Below, piece after piece: positions 10,901 to 19,420 of a stretch of 64,000 bases of DNA. A model generated the notes under the pieces. It saw only the letters and a program-made list of their open reading frames with translations. It did not search any database and was not told the DNA's origin. Each line of letters starts with the position of its first letter. Within the stretch, counting starts at the first letter, position 1. Source of the stretch: Salinarimonas chemoclinalis (GTDB lineage: Bacteria > Pseudomonadota > Alphaproteobacteria > Rhizobiales > Beijerinckiaceae); NCBI RefSeq assembly GCF_041514305.1, contig NZ_JBGMWH010000017.1, positions 6,499 to 70,498 of the forward strand, read 5' to 3'. A program made the translations under genes and the position numbers.

Positions 10901-11455
10901 GTCGGCCGCGGTCGCGACAAGCCGGGTCTCGTCGTGACGAACTACAACCCGTTCAAGCCGAGGGACCGATCCCACTTCGAAACCTTCCGGTCCTTCCACG
11001 AGAACGCCTATCGCCACGTCGAGCCGACCAGCGTCACTCCCTTCTCTATCCCGGTCTGCGAGCGCGCGATCCACGCCCCGGCCGTAGCGGTGACCCGCTT
11101 CAGGTTCCCGCACCTTCGCGACAGTCCGCGGCTCGGTCTTTCTGCGTCCGAGCGGGCCGAGGTCACGCGGATCGTGATGGACCGCGTCCGCCTCGTCGAC
11201 CCCGCCGAGACGGCTCGTGCCCAGGCGACCCTGGACCGCTTCCTCGACGACTGGGACAGGCGCAAGCCCCAGGATTACGGCAGTGTCTTCAAGACGCCCG
11301 ACGATCCGCTCATCCACCCGGCTGGGCGTGCGTTCCCTGCACATCTGAGCCATCTCGCGGCTTCGGTCAGGGAGACGGCCACCTCGATGCGAAACGTCGA
11401 CGCCGACTGTGAGGCCACGCCCATTACGGTGTACACGACAGGTGACGAAGCATGA
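7991..11455 (+). CDS. drmA: DISARM helicase DrmA
   Basis: An 1154-residue superfamily 2 helicase, matching the large DISARM helicase that acts with DrmB on incoming phage DNA. Visible motifs: Walker A PTGGGKT at 503-509, DELH box at 717-720, motif III ASTATIARA, and the C-terminal block YATNMIQVGLDVPRLSLM followed by SRVGRGRDKPG. A Cys4 cluster (CPWCGVD, then CEDPGC) sits between motifs Ia and II and probably binds zinc. The ATG overlaps the previous stop by four bases, and its own stop overlaps drmB, so translation is coupled. Length and motif order fit the family. Confidence 0.88.
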   Translation: MKVSSVASTRDVRDHMIDALRRELIGPSPGFPLVQYRGKDHPLNGQEILRQQDPPRYRYSAGILFPAGVKFSATLDASQEAADIEASRDVGSEGVGGVADEASGLDQPAIESGMAEDRAPDVDIEVDPTSSFLPSTMGLSFLADVGAGIRIEASWGTYHKEFVKDFPGYRKDGRDPELWFRTPGTATEEIAAADIVGVDRIMRPTRIRISPPDAHGQLDIDIVSRPWDGRRRLITVTLVNSGTQTRPINENCFFQCEMSIVPLDGTSVLPYQGRPASLQDDEERSLALLYRHRPNFAVGHGCSADWSLSPEGNVLRLRTETLPVFSQPPVLPLEEAEGVELSMRRLGLARDAALFGSCRALAKAYDGWIANRASELAGDASLEPDLRRVGEKHLDECRACLVRMIDGIDLLERDADALEAFRIMNLAMVEQRAHYALASEDKFQRSWLKGPSGQEPSAPCPTPGYPDSTRWRPFQLAFILMNIRSFVDPTHPERALVDVIWFPTGGGKTEAYLGLAAFVILLRRLRTPNDAGATVLMRYTLRLLTTQQFQRAASLICALEKRRRAEPTRFGDVPISIGLWLGGAVTPNKDDAAVDALSKLKRDGGDNPFVILRCPWCGVDMGPQDYDGEIRAFGYKRDRSGGLDRVAFRCEDPGCAFSGDVGLPLEVVDEGIYRQPPTLLIGTVDKFAMMPWNPEARLLFGRDNPQAATPPELVIQDELHLISGPLGSMVGHYETLIDEFSTAHREGKRIPAKIVASTATIARAAEQVHAVYGRKSALFPPQGLVAGESFFAREGDGASGRTYVGVLATAVPSHVTAQVRTLSALLQASTLVDAASGNLDDLVDPYWTLVVYFNSLRELGRASTLVQADIREYLNAVWDRIGLPVMMSTAGAPDRRRFINNFDELTSRMRSSEIPATLQKLFRARPSRDAVDLCYATNMIQVGLDVPRLSLMSIVGQPKGASEYIQASSRVGRGRDKPGLVVTNYNPFKPRDRSHFETFRSFHENAYRHVEPTSVTPFSIPVCERAIHAPAVAVTRFRFPHLRDSPRLGLSASERAEVTRIVMDRVRLVDPAETARAQATLDRFLDDWDRRKPQDYGSVFKTPDDPLIHPAGRAFPAHLSHLAASVRETATSMRNVDADCEATPITVYTTGDEA

Positions 11456-13338
11456 CGAACAGGTTCGCTAGAGGCCGCGGCGGTCGGGGCGGACGCCCCG
11501 CTGGCGGCGGGGGGGCACCGGCGGCACCGAGGCGGATCCCACGCCGCCGCCCCGTTCGCCGAGGCCAAATCATCTCGCCGTTCGGCGTTGGCGCCGTGAA
11601 CGACTTCCGCAACGACGAAGCGCTGATGTGCGCGGGGCTGGACCGCTGGTTTCCCAATGCGCCGGACATCGGCTTGTGCATAAGCGAGGAGCGTCTGCAG
11701 GCCCGCCTCGGATGCAGCCACTTCGTGAAGCCGCCGGATTTTGGCGAGGGCGAGGGCACTTCCAAGGTCAAGATTCCCCACGTCCGTTTTCCGCTCTGGC
11801 ATTACTGCCCGCACTGCTTCCGCATGGAGAAGACGACGCTGTTCGGCGGTCAGCCGCAATGCGACGGCTGCGCGCCCCAAGGCAAGACGTGGAAGCGACG
11901 CATGATCCCCGTCCGCATCGTGGCCATCTGCGAGGGTGGGCACATCGAGGATTTTCCCTTCCAGGAATGGATCGGCTGCAGTTGCACCGCGGCTGATCGC
12001 AAGCTGTTCTTCAAGGCCGGGCGCAGCGCGGCGAGCCTCGCCGGCATCAAGATAAGCTGCACGGCCTGCGATCGGACGAGGTCGCTGGCCGGCGCCTTCG
12101 AGGAGGGGGCCCTCACCTCCGTGAAGACGTGCTCCGGCGCCCAGCCCTGGCTCGGCCGCGAAGAGGGCGTGCATTCCTGCCAGCATCCCCTGCAGACGGT
12201 CCAGCGGGGTGGCTCGAACGTCTACTTCCCGATCGTCACGAGCTCGATCTACATCCCTCCGAGCCGCTTGGTCGAGAGCGACGTCGTTCGCAACATCCTC
12301 GACATGCCGGCCATTTGGCAGCAGCTCTCGTCGGCGTCGGTGAACGGGACCGTCCCCGAGGCGGTCTGTTTGATGCTCGCGGCCGTGTGGCCGGGCGTGA
12401 CCGCCAAGGAACTCGCGGAGGCCGCGACCGCCCGCCTCGCCGGGAAGCAGTCGGTGATCGGCGTCGACAGCGAGGAGGATTTCCGTCGGCAGGAGTATGA
12501 GGTGCTGTGCAGCGGCGCCGGATCCGCAGAGGACGACCTGTTCGTCGAGCGCGCCGACGGTTCCGAGTACGGGTGGCTGGATCGATTCGTCCGCCGTGTC
12601 GGCCTCGTTCGCAAGCTTCGCGAGACGAGGGTTCACGTGGGCTTCTCTCGCCTGATGCCGCTCACGGACCGAAGCGACCCCAACGTCCAGCCTCTCTCGA
12701 TCAACAGCGTCGACTGGCTTCCCGCGATCGAGGTTCGCGGTGAAGGGATCTTCGTCGAGTTGCGTGAGGACGCTATCGATGAATGGCTGGCGGACGGCAA
12801 GGCTGCGGCACGTGTCGCGAAGCTGATCAGCGAATACAACCGAAAGCGACGGGAGCGGCAGTTGGCTCCGCGTCTGATCGACGCCCGCTTCATCATGATC
12901 CAGACGCTTGCCCACGCGCTGATCAAGGAACTGACGTTCACGTGCGGCTACGGATCCTCCTCTCTGCGCGAGAGGCTTTACTGCAATCTGGAGGACCCGC
13001 AGCGTCGGATGAACGGGTTCCTGGTCTACACGGCTTCGGGTGATTCCGAGGGAACGCTGGGGGGGCTCGTTGCTCAGGGTGCCCCGAAGCGGTTCGAGCG
13101 CCTTGTCCATGATGCGCTCGCCAGGGCATCGTGGTGCTCGAACGATCCCGTCTGCATGGAGAGCCCTGACGGAGGTGCCTTCTCCTCCAATCTGGCGGCC
13201 TGCCACAGCTGCGTCCTTCTGCCGGAACCGAGCTGCGAAGAGGGCAACAGGCTGCTCGATCGAGCTCTGCTGTCGGGAACCGTGGACGATCCCGACGTCG
13301 GGTTCTTCCGCGACCTGCCCTTCCGCTGGGCGCAATGA
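11452..13338 (+). CDS. drmB: DISARM protein DrmB (DUF1998 domain)
   Basis: A 628-residue partner of the DrmA helicase. The C-terminal half carries the DUF1998 signature: HALIKELTFTCGYGSSSLRERLY, then GFLVYTASGDSEGTLGGL, then cysteine-rich CSNDPVCME, AACHSC and PSCEEGNRLLDR, probably a zinc site. The N-terminal part has two further Cys pairs (YCPHCF and CDGC) and a very basic Gly/Arg-rich start. The ATG overlaps the drmA stop (ATGA). The DrmA-DrmB pair is the conserved core of all DISARM types. Confidence 0.88.
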   Translation: MTNRFARGRGGRGGRPAGGGGAPAAPRRIPRRRPVRRGQIISPFGVGAVNDFRNDEALMCAGLDRWFPNAPDIGLCISEERLQARLGCSHFVKPPDFGEGEGTSKVKIPHVRFPLWHYCPHCFRMEKTTLFGGQPQCDGCAPQGKTWKRRMIPVRIVAICEGGHIEDFPFQEWIGCSCTAADRKLFFKAGRSAASLAGIKISCTACDRTRSLAGAFEEGALTSVKTCSGAQPWLGREEGVHSCQHPLQTVQRGGSNVYFPIVTSSIYIPPSRLVESDVVRNILDMPAIWQQLSSASVNGTVPEAVCLMLAAVWPGVTAKELAEAATARLAGKQSVIGVDSEEDFRRQEYEVLCSGAGSAEDDLFVERADGSEYGWLDRFVRRVGLVRKLRETRVHVGFSRLMPLTDRSDPNVQPLSINSVDWLPAIEVRGEGIFVELREDAIDEWLADGKAAARVAKLISEYNRKRRERQLAPRLIDARFIMIQTLAHALIKELTFTCGYGSSSLRERLYCNLEDPQRRMNGFLVYTASGDSEGTLGGLVAQGAPKRFERLVHDALARASWCSNDPVCMESPDGGAFSSNLAACHSCVLLPEPSCEEGNRLLDRALLSGTVDDPDVGFFRDLPFRWAQ

Positions 13339-13567
13339 GACGCGAGCAGCTCCCAGCCGTCCCGCGTTCGATCATGGTCGCGGAGCGAGACAGCGCCGTC
13401 TTCGGGGTGGATCCGCCCACCTTCTCGTGCAAGTCCCTCATCGGGTTAGGGTTACTTGCACGTCGGCCTGGTAGGGATGATCAGAACCTGGTAGCACTAA
13501 GCTGACAGATTCTGCGGGCACGGGAGGGAGGCTTTCCGTGCCCGCGCTGATTCGGGAGGCGACGCTG

Positions 13568-14557
13568 ATGGTCCGGGCTATCGATCTCTTCTGTGGGGGT
13601 GGCGGAAGCAGCTGGGGCGCGCAGGCGGCGGGAGCCGAACTGGTCGGCGCCGTGGATGCATGGGACGTCGCCGCGCGCACCTACAGCGACAATTTCCCCG
13701 GCGCGGTGGTGGTGAACACGCGCTTAAGCGACGAGAGCGGCCCGGAGATATTCGGGGACATCGGACAGGTCGACCTCCTGATCGCGTCTCCCGAATGCAC
13801 CCACCACTCGATCGCTCGCGGCGCAAGGCCACGCTGCGACGAAAGCAGACGTTCCGGCTGGTATGTCATGCGCTTCATTCGCGAGATGCGACCGCAGTGG
13901 ATCGTGCTCGAGAACGTCGCGATGATGCGGAACTGGGAGGGCTTCCGGGAGCTGAAGACGGCGCTCGAGGACGTAGGCTACCTGCTCACGATCCAGACAC
14001 TGGACGCCGCCGACTTCGGCGTGCCGCAGGCGCGCCGACGTCTCTTCATCATGGGGGAGCGTGGGCCCAAGCCGGACGAGGTCACCGTAACGCCCTCCAA
14101 TCCGCTGCCCGCGAGCACAATTCTCGACGAGCCCGGCACGTGGCCCGCCAAGCACGCCTTCGACGAACGCCGCGCGGAGGCCACCGCCGAGCGTATTCGA
14201 GCCGGGATCGCCGAGCTGGGTGAAGGCGAGGATTTCCTCGTGGTGTACTACTCCTCCGACCGCGCGGGCGGATGGCAGCCTCTCACTCGACCGCTGCGCA
14301 CGCTCACCACGCTCGACCGATTCGGTCTGGTCTCGTGGGTGGAGGGTATTCCGAGGCTGAGAATGCTTCAGGTGCCGGAGTTGCGCCGCGCTATGGGTTT
14401 TGGCCCCTGCCCGAGGACTGGGCGCGAGTACCGTCTCGAATGCGGCAGCCGCAGAGATCGGGTGAAGATCCTGGGCAATGGGGTTTGCCCCCCCGTCATG
14501 CAGCACATCGTCGAGCATCTCACCGACATAGGGCGCTCCCTGGCTCGTGCGGCTTGA
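13568..14557 (+). CDS. drmMII: C5-cytosine DNA methyltransferase (DISARM DrmMII-type)
   Basis: A 329-residue DNA (cytosine-5) methyltransferase expected to mark self DNA for the DISARM operon. Motif I is DLFCGGGGSSWG at residues 6-17. The catalytic cysteine is C77 in ASPECTHHS, an S-P-E-C variant of the usual PPC motif. Motif VI is LENV, motif VIII QARRRLF, and motif X LGNGVCPPV near the C-terminus. ATG 13568 follows gggagg at eight bases. A GTG at 13538 also has a Shine-Dalgarno-like stretch and would add ten residues. It follows drmB by about 230 bp and closes the defence operon. Confidence 0.87.
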   Translation: MVRAIDLFCGGGGSSWGAQAAGAELVGAVDAWDVAARTYSDNFPGAVVVNTRLSDESGPEIFGDIGQVDLLIASPECTHHSIARGARPRCDESRRSGWYVMRFIREMRPQWIVLENVAMMRNWEGFRELKTALEDVGYLLTIQTLDAADFGVPQARRRLFIMGERGPKPDEVTVTPSNPLPASTILDEPGTWPAKHAFDERRAEATAERIRAGIAELGEGEDFLVVYYSSDRAGGWQPLTRPLRTLTTLDRFGLVSWVEGIPRLRMLQVPELRRAMGFGPCPRTGREYRLECGSRRDRVKILGNGVCPPVMQHIVEHLTDIGRSLARAA

Positions 14558-14820
14558 TCGTCGGCACTTGACGGGACCTTGGCGGAGACACGGCAGAATA
14601 CCCCCGTGTTCTCTCTATGTTCGACAACTTCCACCCGAGTTCCCCCACGAGTACCCGTCATTGGTCATCAGAACCCGGCTCCTCCAATTTTAAGAAATGC
14701 CGGCGGCCCTTGACGAAGGCGTTGTCCCACAAGGCTTCCAGCGACTCGCTCGAGGGACCTTGGCGGAAGAGCACGCCGCCGGAGAGCTGGTCGACCTCGC
14801 GCATCATCGCCTCCACCGCC
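14558..14820. other. Degraded intergenic stretch left of IS66
   Basis: No intact gene. On the minus strand a short open stretch (about 14658-14810, with MMREVDQLSGGVLFRQG and ALWDNAFVKGRR) runs up to the IS66 end and could be the tail of a gene whose 5' part was lost. I do not recognise the family. Confidence 0.35.
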
Positions 14821-14833
14821 GTAAGCGATGTTC

Positions 14834-16361
14834 TCAGGCCGCGTCGGTCGTGGTGCGGCGGGAGTAAGCCCACGGCAGCAGATCGTGGAGCGCGGCGTTG
14901 GGATGGCCGTTGACGATGCGGGTGATCACGTCGGCGAGATAGGCGTGCGGGTCGACGCCGTTCAGCTTGCAGGTTTCGACGAGCGAGGCGACGACGGCCC
15001 AGTGCTCGCCGCCGCCGTCGGAGCCGGCGAAGAGCGCGTTCTTCCTGGTGAGAGCAATTGGCCTGATCGCGCGCTCGACGACGTTGGAGTCGAGCTCGAC
15101 GCGCCCGTCATCGAGGAAGCGGGAGAGACCGTCCCAGCGTGCGAGGGCATAGCGGATCGCCTCGGCGAGCCTAGTCTTCCCGCTGATGCGGTCGAGCTGG
15201 GTGCGCAGGAAGGTGCCGAGCGCCTCGACGAGCGGCACCGATGCGGCCTGGCGGTTGGCGCGACGCTCGTCGGGTGCGAGCCCGCGGATCTCGCTCTCGA
15301 CGGCGTATATGGCTCCGATGCGCTCGAGCGCCTCGCTGGCGATCGGCGCCGGGCCGGCGGCGGCGAGCTCGTAGAAGCGGCGGCGCACGTGCGCCCAGCA
15401 GAAGGCGAGCGTCACGCCGCGCTCGGCGAGCGCGTTGTAGCCGGCGTAGCCGTCGACCTGGAGAACGCCCCGGAAGCCGTCGAGATGGGCGAGCGGGCGC
15501 TCGCTCGTCCTGTCGGGCGCGTAGACGAAGACGACGGCCGGCGGGTCCGTTCCCGCCCAGGGCCGGTCGTCACGGGCATAGGCCCAGAGCTGGCCGGTCT
15601 TGGTGCGTCCGCGCCCGGGATCGAGCACCGGCGCGGTGGTCTCGTCGGCGAAGAGCTTGGGCGAGGCCTTCAGCGCCGCCAGCATGCGCGCGTGGACGGG
15701 CCTGAGCAGGAAGGCCGCCCGGCCGACCCAGTCCGCCAGCGTCGAGCGGTCGAGCGCGATCCCTCAGGCCGCGGTAGATCTGCGCCTGGCGGTAGAGCGG
15801 CAGATGGTCGGCGTACTTCGCCACGAGGATGTGCGCGACGGTCGCCTCCGTCGGCAGGCCGCCCTCGATCAGGCGGGCCGGCGCGGGGGCTTGCCGCACG
15901 CCGTCGCCGCAGGCTCGGCAGGCGTATTTGGGCCGGCGGACGACGAGTACCCGGAACTGGGCGGGGACGACGTCGAGCCGCTCGGAGACGTCCTCGCCGA
16001 TCCGGTGGAGCGTGCCCCGGCAGCAGGGGCAGCTCCTGTCCTCGACGTCCACGACCTGCTCGATTCGGGGAAGGTGCGCCGGGAGGGCGCCGCGGTTGCG
16101 CCGGCGCGCCGCCGCACGCGTCTCCCGCTCCGCCGGCGCCGGATCCTCGGCCCGCGCGCTCGCCTCCGCTTCGGCCTGCTCGATCTCCTCGAGCCCTAGG
16201 TGCAACTGGTCCTCGTCGAGCGTCTCGGCCCGTCGCCCGAACCGGTGCCGCTGGAACTGCTTGATGATCAGGCGCAGGCGCTCGACTTCCGCCCGCTCGG
16301 CGATCAGCATCGCCTTGAGCGTGGCGGGATCGTCCGGGAGCGTGTCGACCGCGAGCGCCAT
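14834..16361 (-). pseudogene. tnpC: IS66 transposase TnpC, frameshifted
   Basis: The DDE transposase of the IS66 element, read in two frames. The N-terminal part (16361 down to about 15765) begins MALAVDTLPDDPATLKAML, has the leucine-rich start and the zinc-binding C-P-C-C / C-R-A-C-G cysteines. The C-terminal part (down to 14834) has the catalytic-domain sequence LFADETTAPVLDPGRGRTK, and later WDGLSRFLDDGRVELDSN with VVERAIRPIAL. The frame changes close to 15760-15770, where one extra base turns the usual Gln-Gly-Ile-Ala-Leu-Asp into a stop in the downstream frame. A functional full-length enzyme is not expected unless the ribosome shifts there. Confidence 0.85.
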
Positions 16362-16429
16362 GGCCGGATTCGAGCATACTGGCCAAGCCCGTGCACGCCC
16401 TGAAGCCGCGCTGATTCACCATGCCGCAC

Positions 16430-16786
16430 TCAGCTCGCGGCGACGGGCGCCCGCGCACGCCGGCCCGCATGCACGCGCCGCCAGTCGAGGCCTTCGAGCA
16501 GCGCCGAGAGCTGCGCGGCCGAGAGCCTCATGACCCCGTCCTGCAGGCTCGGCCAGCGGAACGCGCCCTCCTCGAGCCGCTTCGCGAACAGGCACACACC
16601 GGTCCCGTCCCAGAACAGCAGTTTCACCCGATCGGCGCGCTTGGCGCGGAAGACGTAGATCACGCCCGAGAATGGGTCGGCGCTCATCTCCTCGCGCACC
16701 AACGCGGCGAGCCCTTCTGCGCCCTTGCGGAAGTCGACCGGCTTCGTCGCCACCATGACCTTCACCGTCCCCGACGGCCCGATCAC
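16430..16786 (-). CDS. tnpB: IS66 accessory protein TnpB
   Basis: A 118-residue protein with the IS66 TnpB signature: VKVMVATKPVDFRKGAEGL, then DPFSGVIYVFRAKRADRVK and FWDGTGVCLFAKRLEEG. Its exact role in IS66 transposition is not firmly established, but it is required in tested elements. The start is a GTG at 16784-16786 that overlaps the tnpA stop (GTGA), giving the usual coupled translation. Confidence 0.85.
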   Translation of the reverse strand: MIGPSGTVKVMVATKPVDFRKGAEGLAALVREEMSADPFSGVIYVFRAKRADRVKLLFWDGTGVCLFAKRLEEGAFRWPSLQDGVMRLSAAQLSALLEGLDWRRVHAGRRARAPVAAS

Positions 16787-17277
16787 GACGTCGTCCTCAG
16801 GGCCGCGATCACCGCCGCGACCGTCGCCGCGTCCGCACCAGGCCCGATCCTCACGACCACGCCGCCGATCTCCAGCTCGATCGGCGCAGCGCTCCGTCGG
16901 GCTCGGGGCGCCGGCGCTCTGCGGCGCCTCGGCTTCTTCGGCTCGGACGGCGGCGGTACTTCCAGGACCGCCGGCACGAAGGCCGGCCGATCGTCGCCCT
17001 CGACGACGTCGGCCAGGGTCGCCCGGCGCGCCTCGCGGCGCCACGTGAACACCTGCTGCGGCGTCAGGCCATGCCGGCGCGCGACCTCGGACACGACCGC
17101 GCCCGGCTCGAGCGTCTCGGCGACGATCCCGGCCTTCTCGTCCGCGCTCCAGCGCCGGCGCCCACCAGCACCGTTGATCACCTCCAACCGGCGCACCACG
17201 CGCTCCGGCTCGAGCGTAGGCTCAAGTCCAGACACTAAACGATCTCCGATCACCAACCGATCGGGAGACTCGCCCAT
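16783..17277 (-). CDS. tnpA: IS66 accessory protein TnpA (HTH, IS3 OrfA-like)
   Basis: A 164-residue protein with an N-terminal helix-turn-helix (RRWSADEKAGIVAETLEPGAV, then EVARRHGLTPQQVFTWRREAR) followed by a basic proline-rich linker. It starts at ATG 17277 (MGESPDRLV), close inside the right terminal repeat. Its stop overlaps tnpB. First gene of the IS66 operon. Confidence 0.82.
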   Translation of the reverse strand: MGESPDRLVIGDRLVSGLEPTLEPERVVRRLEVINGAGGRRRWSADEKAGIVAETLEPGAVVSEVARRHGLTPQQVFTWRREARRATLADVVEGDDRPAFVPAVLEVPPPSEPKKPRRRRAPAPRARRSAAPIELEIGGVVVRIGPGADAATVAAVIAALRTTS

Positions 17278-17317
17278 CAGCTTACGGCGAGGAAGGTGGG
17301 CCGGGGACACCGCTTAC

Positions 17318-17650
17318 GCATGCTCGGCAGCGGGCAGCGATAGACGTTGATCCCGCGCTTCGGCTCCCGCTCGCATCCGCGCATGATTCCGTCCTGCTCG
17401 CGGCCGGGATCGTCGTCGAAGGCGCTGGTGCGACCGGCCGGCAGGGCGAGCGGAGAATCGATCGAGACGAGATCCGGGCGGTGCGTATCCACCGGCGCGA
17501 CGAGCTCGTCGTCGCTCGCCACCAGGGACGTCTGCGCACGGCATCCGTCCAGCAGGCACGTGCCGGAGGGGCGTTTCTCGGAGCCGGTGAGATCGATGCC
17601 GAGGATCCGGGCCCGCGACGCCTTCTGGTCCGCGAAGGTCGCCGCGAGGC
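17318..17650 (-). pseudogene. DUF429-family fragment cut by IS66
   Basis: A partial reading frame with the opening of a DUF429 protein (predicted RNase H-fold nuclease): RILGIDLTGSEKRPSGTCLL, then RPDLVSIDSPLALPAG and GINVYRCPLPSM. It runs without a stop into the IS66 right end, so the C-terminal half is gone. Upstream there is no good start in this frame. A second open frame (to 17913) covers the preceding sequence and hints at a frameshift near 17650. It is next to the Csx16-fusion gene on the same strand and may once have belonged to the CRISPR accessory set (inference). Confidence 0.55.
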
Positions 17651-17941
17651 TCGATGTCCAGAAAGAGGACGCCGTCCGGGTCGTCGAGGAGGGCGGCGAG
17701 CTCGTCGGCCTTGCGGGGCGCCGGCCGGCGCCCGGGTCGCCCCGCGGCGCGCGTCCGCTCGACACGCTCGCCGCGCCCGCGCTCCAGGAGCCCGAAGACC
17801 TCCTGCGCGGCGCCCTCCGTTCCCGACATCGTGCTCCCGCCTCCCCGCGCCTCGTAGCCACAGGCTAGCCAGCCGTCCGGGTCATCGCAATCGAGCCGGG
17901 CCGTTTCGCACACTTTTTGGTGCCGCCCACGCCCGACCCGC

Positions 17942-19201
17942 TCACTCCCCGCCCCAGGCCAGCGGCAGGCGTGCGTCGAACAGCCAGACCTGGCCGGACT
18001 GCGCGACGTAGCTGAACTCGAGCTCGCGGTTCATGGTGATCACCGCGCAGGCGATGGAGATGGGCTTGGTGCCGCTCGTCGTGTCGAAGCAGATGTCGCC
18101 GAAGGCGAAGCCCTCCTTCACGAGCGCGCCCAGGCTCTGCGCCACGGCGGCCTCGACGTCGCGGTAGTCGTCGTAGTCGACCGCGCGGCCCGCCTGGCGG
18201 ACCTCGAGCGTGGCGCCGGTCCCCGCGACGAGGCGGGTCGCGAGCGCGCGGAAGGCGGCGAGCTGGCCTTCGCTGTCCTTCGAAACGAGCACCTCCACGC
18301 GCAGCCGGCGGCCGGGGCGCAGGTGATGGCGCAGGGCGCGCAGGTTCTGCACCCAGCGGAAGGTCCAGCCGGCCGAGGCCGCGTTCGGCCCGCAGACGGC
18401 CTCCAGCGTCGCCTCGGAGGCGGAGGCGAGTTGCGCCAGCTCGCCCGCGCTCATGGAGGAGAGCGCCATCACCACCGCCGAGCGCGCCCGGGTCGGCGAG
18501 GCGATCGAGGCGGTGATGCGGGTGCGCAGGACGCGCCGGCCGACGATGAAGAGCCGCAGGCCGACGAGGCCGAAGAACAGGGCGGCGAGCGCGGCGTCGA
18601 GCGCATGCGCGCCGGCAACGGCGTCGAGATTGGGCGTGAAGACGTCGACGAGGCGCAGCCGCATCGCCTCGAGGAAGCCCGCATCCGCCGGCACCGCGAC
18701 CCCTTGCGGCCACAGCGCACCGGCGAGCGCCTCGAGCGCCGAGCCGAGCCAGATCGCGGCGAGGGCGCCGAGCCCGAGCAGCGCCGCGCCGGCGAGCGGT
18801 GAGAACCACCCGGCGAACCGGTTCCGGAGGCGCCGCCAGAGACCTCCGGTGACATCCGCCGGCTCGCCCGCGGCCGGCGCGGGGGCGCCGGGGAGCGGGG
18901 CCGGCGCCACCGGCACGGGAACGTAGTCGACGAGCCGCGCGCCGAAGCGCTCCATCTCGTCGGGGTCGAGATCCCGCCCGCGGGCGTCCGCCGGCAGGTC
19001 GAGGACGAGGTGGGTGTAGCGGGCGCCGCGCGCGACGATCGCGGCGGCGACGTGGACGGGGAGCGTGCCGAGGACCCGGTCGCCGGGGCCGACCTCGGTG
19101 GGGTCGAGATGCGCCACCGGCTCGGCCACGATCCCCCGCCGCGCCGCCCACGCCAGCGCGCCCGGGTGACGCCCGACGAACAGGACCCGCCCCTCGGCCA
19201 T
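17942..19201 (-). CDS. Csx16-like / transmembrane / CARF-like fusion protein of the type III CRISPR locus
   Basis: A 419-residue protein in three parts. Residues 1-97 match the short CRISPR-associated Csx16 (VVA1548) family: FVGRHPGALAWAARRG, AHLDPTEVGPGDRVLGTLP, and YTHLVLDLPADARGRDL. Csx16 has been proposed to be a ring nuclease that degrades cyclic oligoadenylate. A Pro/Ala linker follows, then two hydrophobic helices (about 135-163 and 200-220). Residues about 275-415 form an alpha/beta domain ending in DICFDTTSGTKPISIACAV, typical of the D-x-T-x-G-T-K ligand motif of CARF sensors. It would be a membrane-anchored cyclic-nucleotide receptor carrying its own off-switch. It reads away from the leader of CRISPR array 1. 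Confidence 0.8.
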   Translation of the reverse strand: MAEGRVLFVGRHPGALAWAARRGIVAEPVAHLDPTEVGPGDRVLGTLPVHVAAAIVARGARYTHLVLDLPADARGRDLDPDEMERFGARLVDYVPVPVAPAPLPGAPAPAAGEPADVTGGLWRRLRNRFAGWFSPLAGAALLGLGALAAIWLGSALEALAGALWPQGVAVPADAGFLEAMRLRLVDVFTPNLDAVAGAHALDAALAALFFGLVGLRLFIVGRRVLRTRITASIASPTRARSAVVMALSSMSAGELAQLASASEATLEAVCGPNAASAGWTFRWVQNLRALRHHLRPGRRLRVEVLVSKDSEGQLAAFRALATRLVAGTGATLEVRQAGRAVDYDDYRDVEAAVAQSLGALVKEGFAFGDICFDTTSGTKPISIACAVITMNRELEFSYVAQSGQVWLFDARLPLAWGGE

Positions 19202-19316
19202 GCCGTTCCCCCATCCCGATCAGCCGTGCGAGCATGCCGCGCGGGAGCGCGCCGGGCAAGGGTCTCGCACGGCGGCGGCTGCGGAGAGGGATGGAGACGA
19301 AGAAAATGGCTGCGCT

Positions 19317-19420
19317 TCCACGATGGGGTGATCAAGTACGCTTCGAGGCGGAAAATTCGGTGCCCATCGTGGATCCGGCATCGAAAGCGCGACCGCTTGA
19401 CAAGCGTTGCAGAGGGGGGT
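19317..19420 (+). promoter_or_regulatory. Leader of CRISPR array 1
   Basis: Leader-like sequence before the first repeat. It contains a perfect 11-bp inverted repeat, TCCACGATGGG (19317-19327) and CCCATCGTGGA (19363-19373). The repeat-proximal part, with TTGACA at 19397-19402 and ttgcagagggggg abutting the array, is shared with the leaders of arrays 2 and 3. The Csx16-fusion gene starts divergently just to the left. Confidence 0.75.

Larger units (their letters stand above)
14821..17317 (-). mobile_element. IS66-family insertion sequence
   Basis: About 2.5 kb with the three-gene order tnpA-tnpB-tnpC on the minus strand. Both ends carry the IS66 terminal GTAAGCG (14821-14827) and its complement CGCTTAC (17311-17317). 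Beyond these seven bases the inverted repeats match only partly. No 8-bp target duplication is visible (ccaccgcc on the left, gcatgctc on the right), so one flank has probably been rearranged or deleted since insertion. tnpC is frameshifted, so the copy is probably inactive on its own. Confidence 0.85.

Noticed and set aside
14658..14873. A 71-residue minus-strand ORF spanning the IS66 left end
   Set aside because: Its first part lies inside IS66 beyond the terminal repeat, so it is a chance fusion; only the outer part may be a gene remnant.
14813..17325. Eight-base target duplication of IS66
   Set aside because: Flanks ccaccgcc and gcatgctc do not match.
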